Positions 7,346-13,996 of a stretch of DNA of 22,072 nt are shown here, one piece after another. Under the pieces are notes generated by a model that searched no databases, was not told the DNA's origin, and saw nothing but the letters and a program-made list of their open reading frames with translations. A program made the position numbers and the translations under genes. The DNA lies in contig DASQXE010000001.1 of NCBI GenBank assembly GCA_035639875.1, positions 1 through 22,072 on the forward strand, in the 5' to 3' direction. Origin of the DNA: JAIBJP01 sp035639875 (GTDB taxonomy: Bacteria; Actinomycetota; Thermoleophilia; Gaiellales; Gaiellaceae). The stretch's first letter is position 1. The number at the start of each line of letters is the position of its first letter.

Positions 7346-7491
7346 ATCGCCTCCTGCCTTGTGGGTCCCTATTACAACGCCGAAAGCCTGGAACCGGTTA
7401 CGGACACCAGTGCACCGGCCAGCTTGTTAGTCCTCGCTTGAACGCATCGGCGGAGAAGCGTACCGTCGTCGCGTCAACAAGGAGGGTGGAC
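7346..7491. promoter_or_regulatory. Divergent intergenic region between the tiny membrane peptide and the VOC gene
   Basis: These 146 bases separate two divergent starts and are more AT-rich than their surroundings (for example TATTACAACG and AGCTTGTTAG), so promoters for both genes should lie here. TTGTAATAGG on the minus strand is a possible -10 for the peptide gene. I could not define convincing -35 boxes. AAGGAGG at 7479-7485 with a 6-base spacer fixes the VOC start at ATG 7492. Confidence 0.4.
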
Positions 7492-7884
7492 ATGCTGGCT
7501 GGTGCCGAGGTGGCCGCGGTCGTTCCCGTGTCGGATATCGACCGCGCCGTCGACTTCTACGGAGACGTTCTAGGGCTCGAGATGCGGGAGCGCCGCGCGG
7601 ACCTGCCGCAGAACCGAGAGGCGGAGTTCCGCGCCGGCGACGGCACGCTGCTCGCCTACGAGAGCGTCGGCGCGGGACAGAGCCGCCACACGGTGGCGGG
7701 CTTCCGGGTGGACGACATCGACGCGACGGTCGCGGGGCTGCGCGAGCGCGGCGTCACGTTCGAGGAGTACGACATGCCCGACCTGAAGACCGAGAACGGC
7801 ATCGCATCGGTCGGGGACGTCCGCGCGGCGTGGTTCAAGGATCCCGACGGCAACATCCTCGCCGTCGAGCAGGCCGGCGCTTAA
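7492..7884 (+). CDS. VOC-superfamily (glyoxalase/bleomycin-resistance-like) protein
   Basis: This 130-residue protein is of the length typical for vicinal-oxygen-chelate proteins, with two beta-alpha-beta3 modules (about 1-57 and 64-130). The hallmarks are VPVSDIDRAVDFYGDVLGLEM near the start and WFKDPDGNILAVEQ at the end. The first metal-ligand position, usually His or Gln in strand 1 (AEVAAVVPV), is Val here. Only the terminal Glu of LAVEQ is retained, so metal-dependent glyoxalase chemistry is doubtful, and a ligand-binding or other VOC role is as likely. AAGGAGG six bases ahead of ATG 7492 makes this the start, although the frame is open upstream to a GTG/TTG near 7438. The stop overlaps the stop of the convergent SRPBCC gene by four bases. 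Confidence 0.88.
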   Translation: MLAGAEVAAVVPVSDIDRAVDFYGDVLGLEMRERRADLPQNREAEFRAGDGTLLAYESVGAGQSRHTVAGFRVDDIDATVAGLRERGVTFEEYDMPDLKTENGIASVGDVRAAWFKDPDGNILAVEQAGA

Positions 7885-8519
7885 ACGAGCGCCGGCGACT
7901 CGCGCGCGAGGCGCTCGGCCCGCTCCTTGATCCCGAGAAGCATCTTGCGCTCCATGACCCAGGAGCCCGGAGTCATCAAGGCCATGCCGAGTCGCGCGGG
8001 CAACGACCGGCCCGTCTTGATCCGGTTGCGGCTCAGCAAGCGGGTGCCGCGCTCCGTCGGGAAGAGGTAGAAGCCCCAGCTCCACGTCTCGTCCCCCGAG
8101 ACGGTGACGAGTGCGCGTTCCGGATCGAGGACGCGCACGTACATCGCCTTCGGGCCGGGCTTTGCGCCCGGTCGGACCGACGGCGCGTCGCCCAGCGTGA
8201 GGTCCTGCCACTCCGGATGGATCCGGTTGGAGCTGTGCATGCCGAGGCCGAGCAGGTTTTCGATCCAGTCGTACGTGTAGGCACCGGCGCGACCGGGGCC
8301 CATCTGCACGAGCCACGGCCACACGGCGACGGCCGGCGCGTCGACTTGGACGGCGCGGTTCGCGACGATGTCCGCGTCCTCCACGAACTCGTCGCCCGGA
8401 AGCCGCATCGCCAGCTCCTCGGGGGTCGCGCCCCAGTTCAGGTGCCGCTCGCGGAGGCGCGCGCGGTAGACCAACGTCGCCGCGCCCGCGAGGGCGGCAA
8501 GTGCCAGCTTTTTCACCAT
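7881..8519 (-). CDS. SRPBCC-family protein with N-terminal hydrophobic segment
   Basis: This 212-residue protein opens with a short hydrophobic helix (KKLALAALAGAATLVY, about 3-18) that may be a membrane anchor. It continues with a START/SRPBCC-like body: NRAVQVDAPAVAVWPWLVQMG, GAYTYDWIENLLGLGMHSSN, ETWSWGFYLFPTERGTRLLSRNRI. This resembles a subset of actinobacterial SRPBCC proteins in which WPWLVQMG.GR.G.Y.YD.ieNl recurs. Such domains bind hydrophobic ligands in a deep cavity; no catalytic residues can be assigned. ATG 8519 is followed directly by GTG, and the GAGGAA site sits better for the GTG second codon. The gene is divergent from the ureohydrolase and convergent with the VOC gene (TTAA shared by both stops). 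The specific function is unknown. Confidence 0.8.
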   Translation of the reverse strand: MVKKLALAALAGAATLVYRARLRERHLNWGATPEELAMRLPGDEFVEDADIVANRAVQVDAPAVAVWPWLVQMGPGRAGAYTYDWIENLLGLGMHSSNRIHPEWQDLTLGDAPSVRPGAKPGPKAMYVRVLDPERALVTVSGDETWSWGFYLFPTERGTRLLSRNRIKTGRSLPARLGMALMTPGSWVMERKMLLGIKERAERLARESPALV

Positions 8520-8565
8520 TTCCTCACCGAAGAGACACTAGCGGAAGGCACCTCGAAGGCATTGC

Positions 8566-8580
8566 CTCCCTCTCTGGGAG
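8566..8580 (+). promoter_or_regulatory. Small hairpin overlapping the ribosome site of the ureohydrolase gene
   Basis: CTCCC (8566-8570) and GGGAG (8576-8580) can pair around a 5-base loop (TCTCT). GGGAG is also the best Shine-Dalgarno for GTG 8590, so folding would hide it. Just upstream, GAAGGCA occurs twice (8544 and 8555, 11 bases apart) and AGGCATTGCCT is an inverted repeat. This could be a regulator site or chance. Confidence 0.3.
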
Positions 8581-8589
8581 AATCGCGCC

Positions 8590-9549
8590 GTGCTCGACCC
8601 GCAGAAGCGGTGGGCCCAGTACGGCGAGAAGCCCGATTACGCCGGGCTCCTCACCTACGGCGGGCAGCCGTATACGGAGGACCCGGCCGAGCTCGCCGGC
8701 GCCGACGTCGCCATCGTGGGCGCGCCTACGGACGATCTCGTTTCCGAGCGGCCGGGAACCCGGTACGGGCCGCGCGCGATCCGGGCGGCCAGCTTTCCGC
8801 CGGGGCCGCACCTCGAGGCTGGCATCGATGCGCTGCGTATCCTCCGCGTCGTCGACTTCGGCGACGCGCCCGTCATCCCCTCGGACGCCGCGCGCTCCCA
8901 CGAGGCGATCGAGGAGACCGTCTCCCAGGTGGTCGAGGCTGGGACGCTGCCGATCGTCCTCGGAGGTGACCATTCGATCTCGGAGGCCGACGTCCGCGTC
9001 TGCGCGAAACCGCAGGGAGCGGTCGGCCTCGTCCACTTCGATACCCACACGGACACCGGAACGCAGGTGTTCGGCGTCTCCTTCTCGCACGGGACGCCGA
9101 TGTACAGGCTCGTCGAAGCGGGCCACGTCGATCCCGCGCGGTACGCCCAGATTGGCCTCCGCGGCTACTGGCCGGGTGAGAAAGAATTCGCCTGGCAGCG
9201 CGAGCACGGGATCACGAGCTTTTTCATGCACGACGTGCGTGAGCGGGGGATTCGAGCGGTCGTCGCGGAGACGCTCGAGCGCGTCGGCGCCGGGCCCGTG
9301 TTCGTCTCGGTCGACGTGGACGTGTTGGATCCGGCCTACGCGCCCGGGACCGGTACGCCGGAGCCGGGTGGGATGACGACCGCGGAGCTCCTTTGGGCTT
9401 GCCGGGAGATCGCGTCGAAGGTGGAGCTGATCGGCGCCGACGTCGTCGAGGTGATCCCGACCGCTGTCGGCTCGGCGGACATCACGGCGCTCGCAGCCGA
9501 CCGCGTCGTGCGTGAGCTCCTCACCGGCCTCGCGCTCGCACGGCGATGA
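8590..9549 (+). CDS. Agmatinase/arginase-family ureohydrolase (guanidino hydrolase)
   Basis: This 319-residue binuclear-manganese hydrolase has all six metal ligands: H128 in LGGDHS, D151, H153 and D155 in HFDTHTDTG, and D242 and D244 in SVDVDVLDPAYAPGTGTPEPGG. E287 (VVEVIP) fits the conserved distal Glu. These enzymes release urea from a guanidino compound. The pattern HTDTG...SHGTP is agmatinase/guanidinobutyrase-like rather than arginase-like, but the exact substrate (agmatine, 4-guanidinobutyrate or another) is not fixed by sequence. The start is GTG 8590 with GGGAG nine bases upstream. The stop overlaps the amine oxidase start as ATGA, so the two are coupled. If the product is putrescine, the neighbour oxidase could act next. 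Confidence 0.92.
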   Translation: MLDPQKRWAQYGEKPDYAGLLTYGGQPYTEDPAELAGADVAIVGAPTDDLVSERPGTRYGPRAIRAASFPPGPHLEAGIDALRILRVVDFGDAPVIPSDAARSHEAIEETVSQVVEAGTLPIVLGGDHSISEADVRVCAKPQGAVGLVHFDTHTDTGTQVFGVSFSHGTPMYRLVEAGHVDPARYAQIGLRGYWPGEKEFAWQREHGITSFFMHDVRERGIRAVVAETLERVGAGPVFVSVDVDVLDPAYAPGTGTPEPGGMTTAELLWACREIASKVELIGADVVEVIPTAVGSADITALAADRVVRELLTGLALARR

Positions 9550-10835
9550 GTCGAGACGTCGTCGTCATCGGCGGCGGTTTCGCGGGTGTCACGGCCGCCC
9601 GCGAGTCGGCGCTGGCCGGGCTCGACACGCTCCTCCTCGAGGCCCGCGACCGCCTCGGCGGACGCACGTGGACGCGCCGTTGGAACGGGACCGACATCGA
9701 GCTCGGCGGCGGGTGGGTGCACTGGCACCAGCCGCACACATGGTCGGAGATCACGCGGGCAGGGCTCGCGGTCGAGGTGAGCGAGGACGCCGACGTCGCC
9801 GGCTGGTTTGTCGGCGAGCGGCGCCGGAGCGGAACGATCTCGGAACGGGACGCCGTCGCCGAGCGGGGCTGGAACCAGTTCGTCGCCGGCGTCGAGGAGG
9901 CGCTTCCCCGGCCGCACGACCCGCTCTTCGCGCGGGAGAAGCTTGCGGAGTTCGACGAGAAGACGATCGCCCAGCGGCTCGACGAGCTGGACCTCGACGA
10001 CGAAGGCCGCGAGGTCCTCATCGCCGAGCTCGAGTCGCTCGCGCACGGCCGCCTCGATGACGCGGGCGCGGTCTGCGTGCTCCGCTGGCACGCGCTCTCG
10101 GGCGGGAGTCTCGCGCTGACCCAGTTCACGGGCGGGCGCGTCACGCTCCGCGACGGGACGCGGAGTCTTCTGAGCGCGATCGCATCGGGCGCGGAGTTCG
10201 AGACGCGGCTGTCCGCGCCGGTCGCCGCCGTCACGCGACACGACGACGGCGTCGAAGTCCACACACGCGCCGGCGAAACCATTCCCGCTCGGACCGTGGT
10301 CGTCGCTGTGCCCTTGAACGCGCTCGGCGGCGTCCAGTTCGACCCGCCTCTCTCGGACGGCAAGCAACGCGCAATCGCGCTCGGCCAGGCCTCGCGGGGC
10401 ATCAAGATCTTCGTTCACGCGCGCGGTGCGCCGGTCGTCCGGAACGCCATCAAGCCGGGCCACGCCTTCGGCTATCTGGACACCGAGACCCTGTATCCGG
10501 ACGGGACGCAGCTCCTGATCGGGTTCGGCCCTGATGCGGAGAGCTGCGACGCGACTAATCTATCCTCGGTCCAGCGGCAGCTCGACGAGATCCTCCCCGG
10601 CTACGAGGCGCTTGCCGCGACGGCCCACGACTGGCTGGCCGACGAGTTCTCGCGCGGCACGTGGGCCATCCACCGACCCGGGTGGTACACGCGCCACCAC
10701 GCGGAGATGCAGAAGCCCGAAGGAGCGGTCATCTTCGCCGGCTCGGATCTCGCCGACGGCTGGGCGGGGTTCATCGACGGCGCGATCGAGTCGGGCCTGC
10801 GCGCCGGTGCGCGCGCGGTTCGTCAGTCGCGATAG
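9546..10835 (+). CDS. Flavin-containing amine oxidase (monoamine/putrescine oxidase-like)
   Basis: This 429-residue FAD protein has the dinucleotide motif VVVIGGGFAGVTAARESALAG (GGGFAG 9-14, E32 binding ribose), then ARDRLGGRTWT and the substrate-side ELGGGWVHWHQPH. The C-terminal FAD loop reads VIFAGSDLADGWAGFIDGAIESG. This matches the monoamine oxidase/putrescine oxidase group, which oxidises amines to aldehydes with H2O2 and ammonia. There is no signal peptide or C-terminal membrane helix, so it should be cytosolic. It overlaps the ureohydrolase by four bases (ATGA), which suggests a two-step route from a guanidino compound through an amine to an aldehyde. The pathway is inference from gene order. 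The last 13 bases overlap the cupin gene on the other strand. Confidence 0.92.
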   Translation: MSRDVVVIGGGFAGVTAARESALAGLDTLLLEARDRLGGRTWTRRWNGTDIELGGGWVHWHQPHTWSEITRAGLAVEVSEDADVAGWFVGERRRSGTISERDAVAERGWNQFVAGVEEALPRPHDPLFAREKLAEFDEKTIAQRLDELDLDDEGREVLIAELESLAHGRLDDAGAVCVLRWHALSGGSLALTQFTGGRVTLRDGTRSLLSAIASGAEFETRLSAPVAAVTRHDDGVEVHTRAGETIPARTVVVAVPLNALGGVQFDPPLSDGKQRAIALGQASRGIKIFVHARGAPVVRNAIKPGHAFGYLDTETLYPDGTQLLIGFGPDAESCDATNLSSVQRQLDEILPGYEALAATAHDWLADEFSRGTWAIHRPGWYTRHHAEMQKPEGAVIFAGSDLADGWAGFIDGAIESGLRAGARAVRQSR

Positions 10836-11323
10836 TCGAGCTGGAAGGGCGGCGGCTCGTAAGCGCGTCCGCGGACCCCGCCCACGACGAGCAGCGTCGT
10901 GGGTGTCTCGAGCGCGAACGCCGCACGGTAGACGTCCGGTTGCACGAAGACGAGACCGCCAGGCTCGAGCTTGAACTCTTCGCCGTCACAGAGGAACCGC
11001 GCGCGGCCGCGAAGCAGGATGTAGAGCTCCTCCTGCCCGTACGCCTCCTCGCTGTGGGGAACAATTGCCGGATCGCCGGCCTGGGAGGTGTAGGCAGCGA
11101 CCCCGAAGGCGCGGATTCCGAAGAAGCGACGCACCCCGTGGTCGTGGAAGCGCTCCCAGATGCCGGGATGGCGCCGCTCGAGCTCGCTCCACCGTTCACC
11201 TGCCGCCGGGTCGCGAGCGACCACGCGCTCGTAGGCTTCGTCGGCGCTCAACCGCTCGTCGTCGAGCGGGTTTTGCCAGTCCGGCGGAATCTCGTCGAGT
11301 CTGGCCGTCGTCCATTTGCGCAC
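10823..11323 (-). CDS. Cupin-domain protein
   Basis: This 166-residue protein has a helical first half (about 1-60) and one cupin barrel (about 68-150). Motif 1 is VPHSEEAYGQEELYILLRG: the first His (H90) and the late Glu remain, but the second His of HxH is replaced. Motif 2 (LEPGGLVFVQPDVYRAAF) lacks its usual His. Metal binding is therefore weakened or changed, and a sensory or binding role is as likely as an enzyme. I chose GTG 11323 because AGGGAGG at 11339-11333 precedes it with a 9-base spacer and it lies 14 bases after the cyclase stop. The frame stays open far upstream, but that part is antisense to the cyclase coding frame. It is probably co-transcribed with the Cys4-cyclase and overlaps the amine oxidase by 13 bases tail to tail. 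Confidence 0.82.
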   Translation of the reverse strand: MRKWTTARLDEIPPDWQNPLDDERLSADEAYERVVARDPAAGERWSELERRHPGIWERFHDHGVRRFFGIRAFGVAAYTSQAGDPAIVPHSEEAYGQEELYILLRGRARFLCDGEEFKLEPGGLVFVQPDVYRAAFALETPTTLLVVGGVRGRAYEPPPFQLDYRD

Positions 11324-11337
11324 GCCGGTGATCCTCC

Positions 11338-12123
11338 CTAGCTGGTCGGGGCTGCTACCCAGGCTTCGACGCTCTCTTTCCGCCCGCGCAGCGCGAGCGT
11401 ACGCGCCTCGAGCGCGCCCGTGTCGAGCCGAGCCGAGGTGGCCGCAGCGCTCGAGACGAGGATCTCGCCGGGCCCCGCTGCCGAGGCCAGCCGGGCCGCC
11501 GTGTTGACCGGATCGCCGATCGCCGTGAAATCGACGGCATCGCCTTCGCCCACGTTGCCGACATAGGCAATACCGGTGTGGACACCGGCTCCGATGGTGA
11601 TCGCCGCGTCCATCGTGGTCGTCTCCCGGAGGAGCTCTTCGGCCGCTGCGATCGCGTCCTCGGCGTGATCGGGGCCGGCGAAGCCGGGGATGAAGAGCGC
11701 AACGACCTCGTCGCCGACGAACTTGTCGACGATGCCGTTCCGACGATCGACCGCGACGGCTGCGACTCCGTAGAACCTCGCCATCAGCTGCGAGAACTCG
11801 GCGGGAGGCGTCCGCTCGGCGAGGGCGGTGGATCCGCGCACGTCGGCAAAGAGGAAAGACAGCTCGACCTCGGCGCCGCCCGGGCGCTTCTGAAGAGCGT
11901 GGATGCAACCACTGCAGATGCGCCGGTTGAGACGCGAGGGGCCGAAGCCGATGAAGCGCATGACGTTCCCCGGTGGGCCGAATGGGGTGTCGCAAAGCTT
12001 GCACCGCGGTTCCGATGGGATCGCACGGTAGAGGCGGCGCATCCAGGGGGCCCAGCAGATGTGTCCGCGGGCCTCGCCCATCAGGACCTCGCGCCACTTC
12101 TCGTCCGGGGACTTCTTCGCCAC
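11338..12123 (-). CDS. Class III adenylate/guanylate cyclase with N-terminal four-cysteine domain
   Basis: This 261-residue protein has a short N-terminal module with two CxxC pairs (C41-C44 in RCKLCDTPFGPPG and C70-C73 in RRICSGCIHAL). They would bind zinc or an iron centre and could sense redox state or metal. The cyclase domain follows directly (about 85-258) and is catalytically complete: D94 (LFADVRGST), K134 and D138 (VDKFVGDEVVALF), D198 (VDFTAIGDPVN), N207 and R211 (NTAARL). The K/D substrate pair favours ATP, so this is most likely an adenylate cyclase. The GTG 12123 start has no ribosome site, so it may be leaderless or start later. A cupin gene follows 14 bases downstream. The combined Cys4-cyclase architecture is recognisable from other bacteria; what the Cys4 part senses is unknown. 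Confidence 0.92.
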   Translation of the reverse strand: MAKKSPDEKWREVLMGEARGHICWAPWMRRLYRAIPSEPRCKLCDTPFGPPGNVMRFIGFGPSRLNRRICSGCIHALQKRPGGAEVELSFLFADVRGSTALAERTPPAEFSQLMARFYGVAAVAVDRRNGIVDKFVGDEVVALFIPGFAGPDHAEDAIAAAEELLRETTTMDAAITIGAGVHTGIAYVGNVGEGDAVDFTAIGDPVNTAARLASAAGPGEILVSSAAATSARLDTGALEARTLALRGRKESVEAWVAAPTS

Positions 12124-12236
12124 GCGCCGAGTAAAACACGTTCCCGCGTTCGGGGGAGGGCGCTTTCCGCGTCTTCCGTCTCCATGACATTCAAGAAGAC
12201 GAACCGAGTCGTCGGCCCGGCTCCCGGAGTTGACGA

Positions 12237-12249
12237 GGAGGTGACCTCC
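12237..12249 (+). promoter_or_regulatory. Consensus Shine-Dalgarno inside an inverted repeat
   Basis: GGAGGTGA at 12237-12244 is a full-length anti-16S match, five bases ahead of ATG 12250. It is also the left arm of GGAGGT-G-ACCTCC (12237-12249). The arms are too close to fold fully, but GGAG/CTCC with a 5-base loop is possible and would hide the site. A dimeric protein could also bind it. Confidence 0.6.
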
Positions 12250-12345
12250 ATGGCCGCAGCCCGCCCCGCCAAGAGTGGTGCGAAGCGCCCGAGCGCACCT
12301 AAGCGCTCGCCGAAGCGCTCCGGCGCCAAGTCGCGCAAGAAGTAG
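12250..12345 (+). CDS. Small highly basic peptide (31 residues), Lys/Arg/Ser/Pro/Ala-rich
   Basis: ATG 12250 lies five bases after a consensus ribosome site. The 31-residue product is almost entirely Lys, Arg, Ser, Pro, Ala and Gly, with repeats of the type KRSPKRSGAKSRKK at its end, resembling histone H1 tails and the basic tails of actinobacterial nucleoid or ribosome-binding proteins. It probably binds nucleic acid electrostatically and is likely disordered; no enzyme function is plausible. An in-frame ATG at 12184 would add 22 residues but has no ribosome site. A 14-bp hairpin 18 bases after the stop closes the unit. It stands alone between two minus-strand genes. Low complexity means homology search may be uninformative. 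I judge it probably real mainly from the ribosome site and terminator. Confidence 0.66.
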   Translation: MAAARPAKSGAKRPSAPKRSPKRSGAKSRKK

Positions 12346-12362
12346 CCGGCGCGTAGGTTACG

Positions 12363-12393
12363 AGCGGGAGAGGGACGCCGTCCCTCTCCCGCT
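12363..12393. terminator. Strong 14-bp hairpin, bidirectional terminator
   Basis: AGCGGGAGAGGGAC (12363-12376) pairs perfectly with GTCCCTCTCCCGCT (12380-12393) around a 3-base loop (GCC). On the plus strand it is followed by TAGTCCTTTCC, a weak pyrimidine tract. It lies 18 bases after the basic peptide stop and 11 bases beyond the end of the converging DUF892 gene, so it probably ends both transcripts. Confidence 0.85.
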
Positions 12394-12403
12394 TAGTCCT
12401 TTC

Positions 12404-12904
12404 CTAGCGAGTCGCCGCCTTCAGCTCGTCCCGCAGCGTCTTCGCGACGGACTCAACCTCGCGCAGCGCCTCCTTCTCTTCCTTGAGGTTTTCTTCGAGG
12501 AGGCCGACGATTTCGGTCTCGCCGAGCGCGCGGGCCATCTCGATGAGGCCCGAGTAGGCCGCGATCTCGTAGTGCTCGGTGCGGGCGGCGGCGCCGGTGT
12601 CGACGAGGTCGACGAGCGAGTCGTCGATGTCGCTCGTGAGCTTGTCGTGCTCTTTCTTCAGCCCCTCGAAGCCGATGCACTCCTCGCTCTGCGGCCGTGC
12701 ACCGAGAATGTCGAAAACCTGCTCGACGTTCGTCACGTGGCCCTTCGTCTGGTCGAGGTGACGCTGGAGGCCGTTGCGGAACTCGTTGCTCTGCACTTCC
12801 TGGATGAGCTTCGGGAGGACTTCCTGCGTCAGCTTCTCTTCCACGTAGAGGATGTCCCCGAGCTCGTGCAGGAAGAGCTCACGCGGGGTCGTGATGTCTG
12901 CCAT
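12404..12904 (-). CDS. DUF892 / YciE-YciF-type ferritin-like protein
   Basis: This 166-residue all-helical protein opens with ITTPRELFLHELGDILYVEEKL, the hallmark start of the DUF892 (YciE/YciF) ferritin-like family. The four-helix bundle has carboxylate/His positions for a di-iron site: E22/E23 on helix 1, the HLDQTKGHVTNVEQVF helix (49-64), RTEHYEIAAYSGL (109-120) and LLEENLKEEKEA (135-146). These proteins are induced by general stress in several bacteria and are thought to handle iron or oxidants; no reaction is proven. I chose ATG 12904, where AAAGGGG lies nine bases upstream and the family N-terminus begins. A GTG 39 bases earlier is possible. It sits 59 bases downstream of the DoxX-Rieske gene on the same strand and shares a terminator with the basic peptide. 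Confidence 0.9.
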   Translation of the reverse strand: MADITTPRELFLHELGDILYVEEKLTQEVLPKLIQEVQSNEFRNGLQRHLDQTKGHVTNVEQVFDILGARPQSEECIGFEGLKKEHDKLTSDIDDSLVDLVDTGAAARTEHYEIAAYSGLIEMARALGETEIVGLLEENLKEEKEALREVESVAKTLRDELKAATR

Positions 12905-12963
12905 GTTGTTGCCCCTTTCCTCGTTCGCCGGTGAAGAGGACACCTACCCGCGTCGGAGCCGGT

Positions 12964-13935
12964 CTAACTTCTAGCCGCGTACACCTTCCCGTCGCGCGTG
13001 ACGATCTGCCGTGCCGGCAACGGCGTGGGGGGCGGACCGGCTTCCACCGCTCCGGTCTGCGCGTTGAAGACACCGCCATGGCAGGGGCAGCGCAGAGCGC
13101 CGTTTCGGTAGGCGAGCTCGCATCCGGCGTGCGTGCAAAGGGCGCTAAAAGCGGCGAGCGTTCCGGCTTCGGAGCGGATGAGGATGTCGGACGTTCCCTC
13201 GACGGGATCCGCGTAGAGGAGCGCTTGGCCGGGGGCGAGGTGGGCGCCGCCCGCGATCTCGGGGCCGAGAGCGGGAGTCTTGGCCACCTTCGGACGTGCG
13301 GGCGCGCGATAGGCGCCTCGCGCGAGCGTCGCGCCGCCCGCCGCCAGGAGCGCAGCGGCTCCTGCAGTTCCGAGTGCGGCGCCGACGAATCCCCGCCGCG
13401 TGAGCGGCTCGCCGCGCTCGATTGAGGGAACGCGGACCCGCTTCCCTCGTGTGCGGAGGCGAAGCCGCGGGCGACGGATGTTCACGTGGTCGAGCGCTGG
13501 CTGGCCCGCCGCTCCCGCGAGAACGAAGGGGAGCCACGCGACCGCGAAGACGAGATCGGGGCCTAGGAAGTACGGGCGCGTCTTCCAGCTGGCGGTCAGG
13601 AAGAGGAGCGTGCTCAGCGCCAGGCCCGCCAGCGCCGCGGCCCGCGTCAGGAGCCCGAGGAGCGCAAGCAGACCGACCAGGATCTCGAAGAGTGCCACGC
13701 CGACCCCGGCCACCTCCGGGATCGGAATTGCGAGCGCGTGGAGGAGGGGGCCCCCGGGCGTCCCGTTGGCGAATGCCTCGAGCTGCGACCCGATGTAGGT
13801 CGGCGCCCCTTTCGTGAGAAAGCCTGGATCGCTGAGCTTCTGGACCCCCGCGTAGACGAACGTCCCGCCGAGGAAGAGCCGCAGAGGCAGCAGCGCAAAT
13901 CCGGCCGGGAGGGAGGGGAGCGAGCGAAGTCTCAT
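12964..13935 (-). CDS. DoxX-Rieske fusion membrane protein
   Basis: This 323-residue protein joins two functions. Residues about 11-145 are a DoxX/DoxD-like four-helix membrane domain (LLPLRLFLGGTFVYAGVQKL at 15-34, then hydrophobic helices near 66-95, 97-116 and 125-143). After a basic loop comes TRRGFVGAALGTAGAAALLAAGG (179-201), a twin-arginine-like motif with a fifth hydrophobic segment. The C-terminal domain (about 220-322) is a Rieske [2Fe-2S] protein: ligands C267 and H269 in CTHAGC, C283 and H286 in CPCHGG, with the C272/C285 disulfide pair. This suggests electron transfer between quinone and the Rieske cluster on the outer face, as in thiosulfate:quinone oxidoreductase-type proteins, but the donor is unknown. 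TATGAC five bases before ATG 13935 suggests a leaderless mRNA. The DUF892 gene follows downstream. Confidence 0.9.
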   Translation of the reverse strand: MRLRSLPSLPAGFALLPLRLFLGGTFVYAGVQKLSDPGFLTKGAPTYIGSQLEAFANGTPGGPLLHALAIPIPEVAGVGVALFEILVGLLALLGLLTRAAALAGLALSTLLFLTASWKTRPYFLGPDLVFAVAWLPFVLAGAAGQPALDHVNIRRPRLRLRTRGKRVRVPSIERGEPLTRRGFVGAALGTAGAAALLAAGGATLARGAYRAPARPKVAKTPALGPEIAGGAHLAPGQALLYADPVEGTSDILIRSEAGTLAAFSALCTHAGCELAYRNGALRCPCHGGVFNAQTGAVEAGPPPTPLPARQIVTRDGKVYAARS

Positions 13936-13996
13936 GCCCCGTCATACACCGAAGGTCGCCGGGTGGGTCCCGATGTCCGTGTACGTTTCCCTCCGC

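Noticed and set aside
9336..10463. Minus-strand frame of 375 codons opposite the amine oxidase
   Set aside because: No recognisable domain or ribosome site. The plus-strand frame encodes a complete FAD enzyme, so this is a GC-driven shadow.
11324..12190. Upstream extension of the cupin frame (would make a 455-residue protein)
   Set aside because: The extension is Arg/His/Pro-rich nonsense lying over the cyclase coding region in another frame. GTG 11323 has its own ribosome site.
12184..12249. Earlier ATG for the basic peptide (53 residues)
   Set aside because: It has no ribosome site, while ATG 12250 has a consensus one at ideal spacing.
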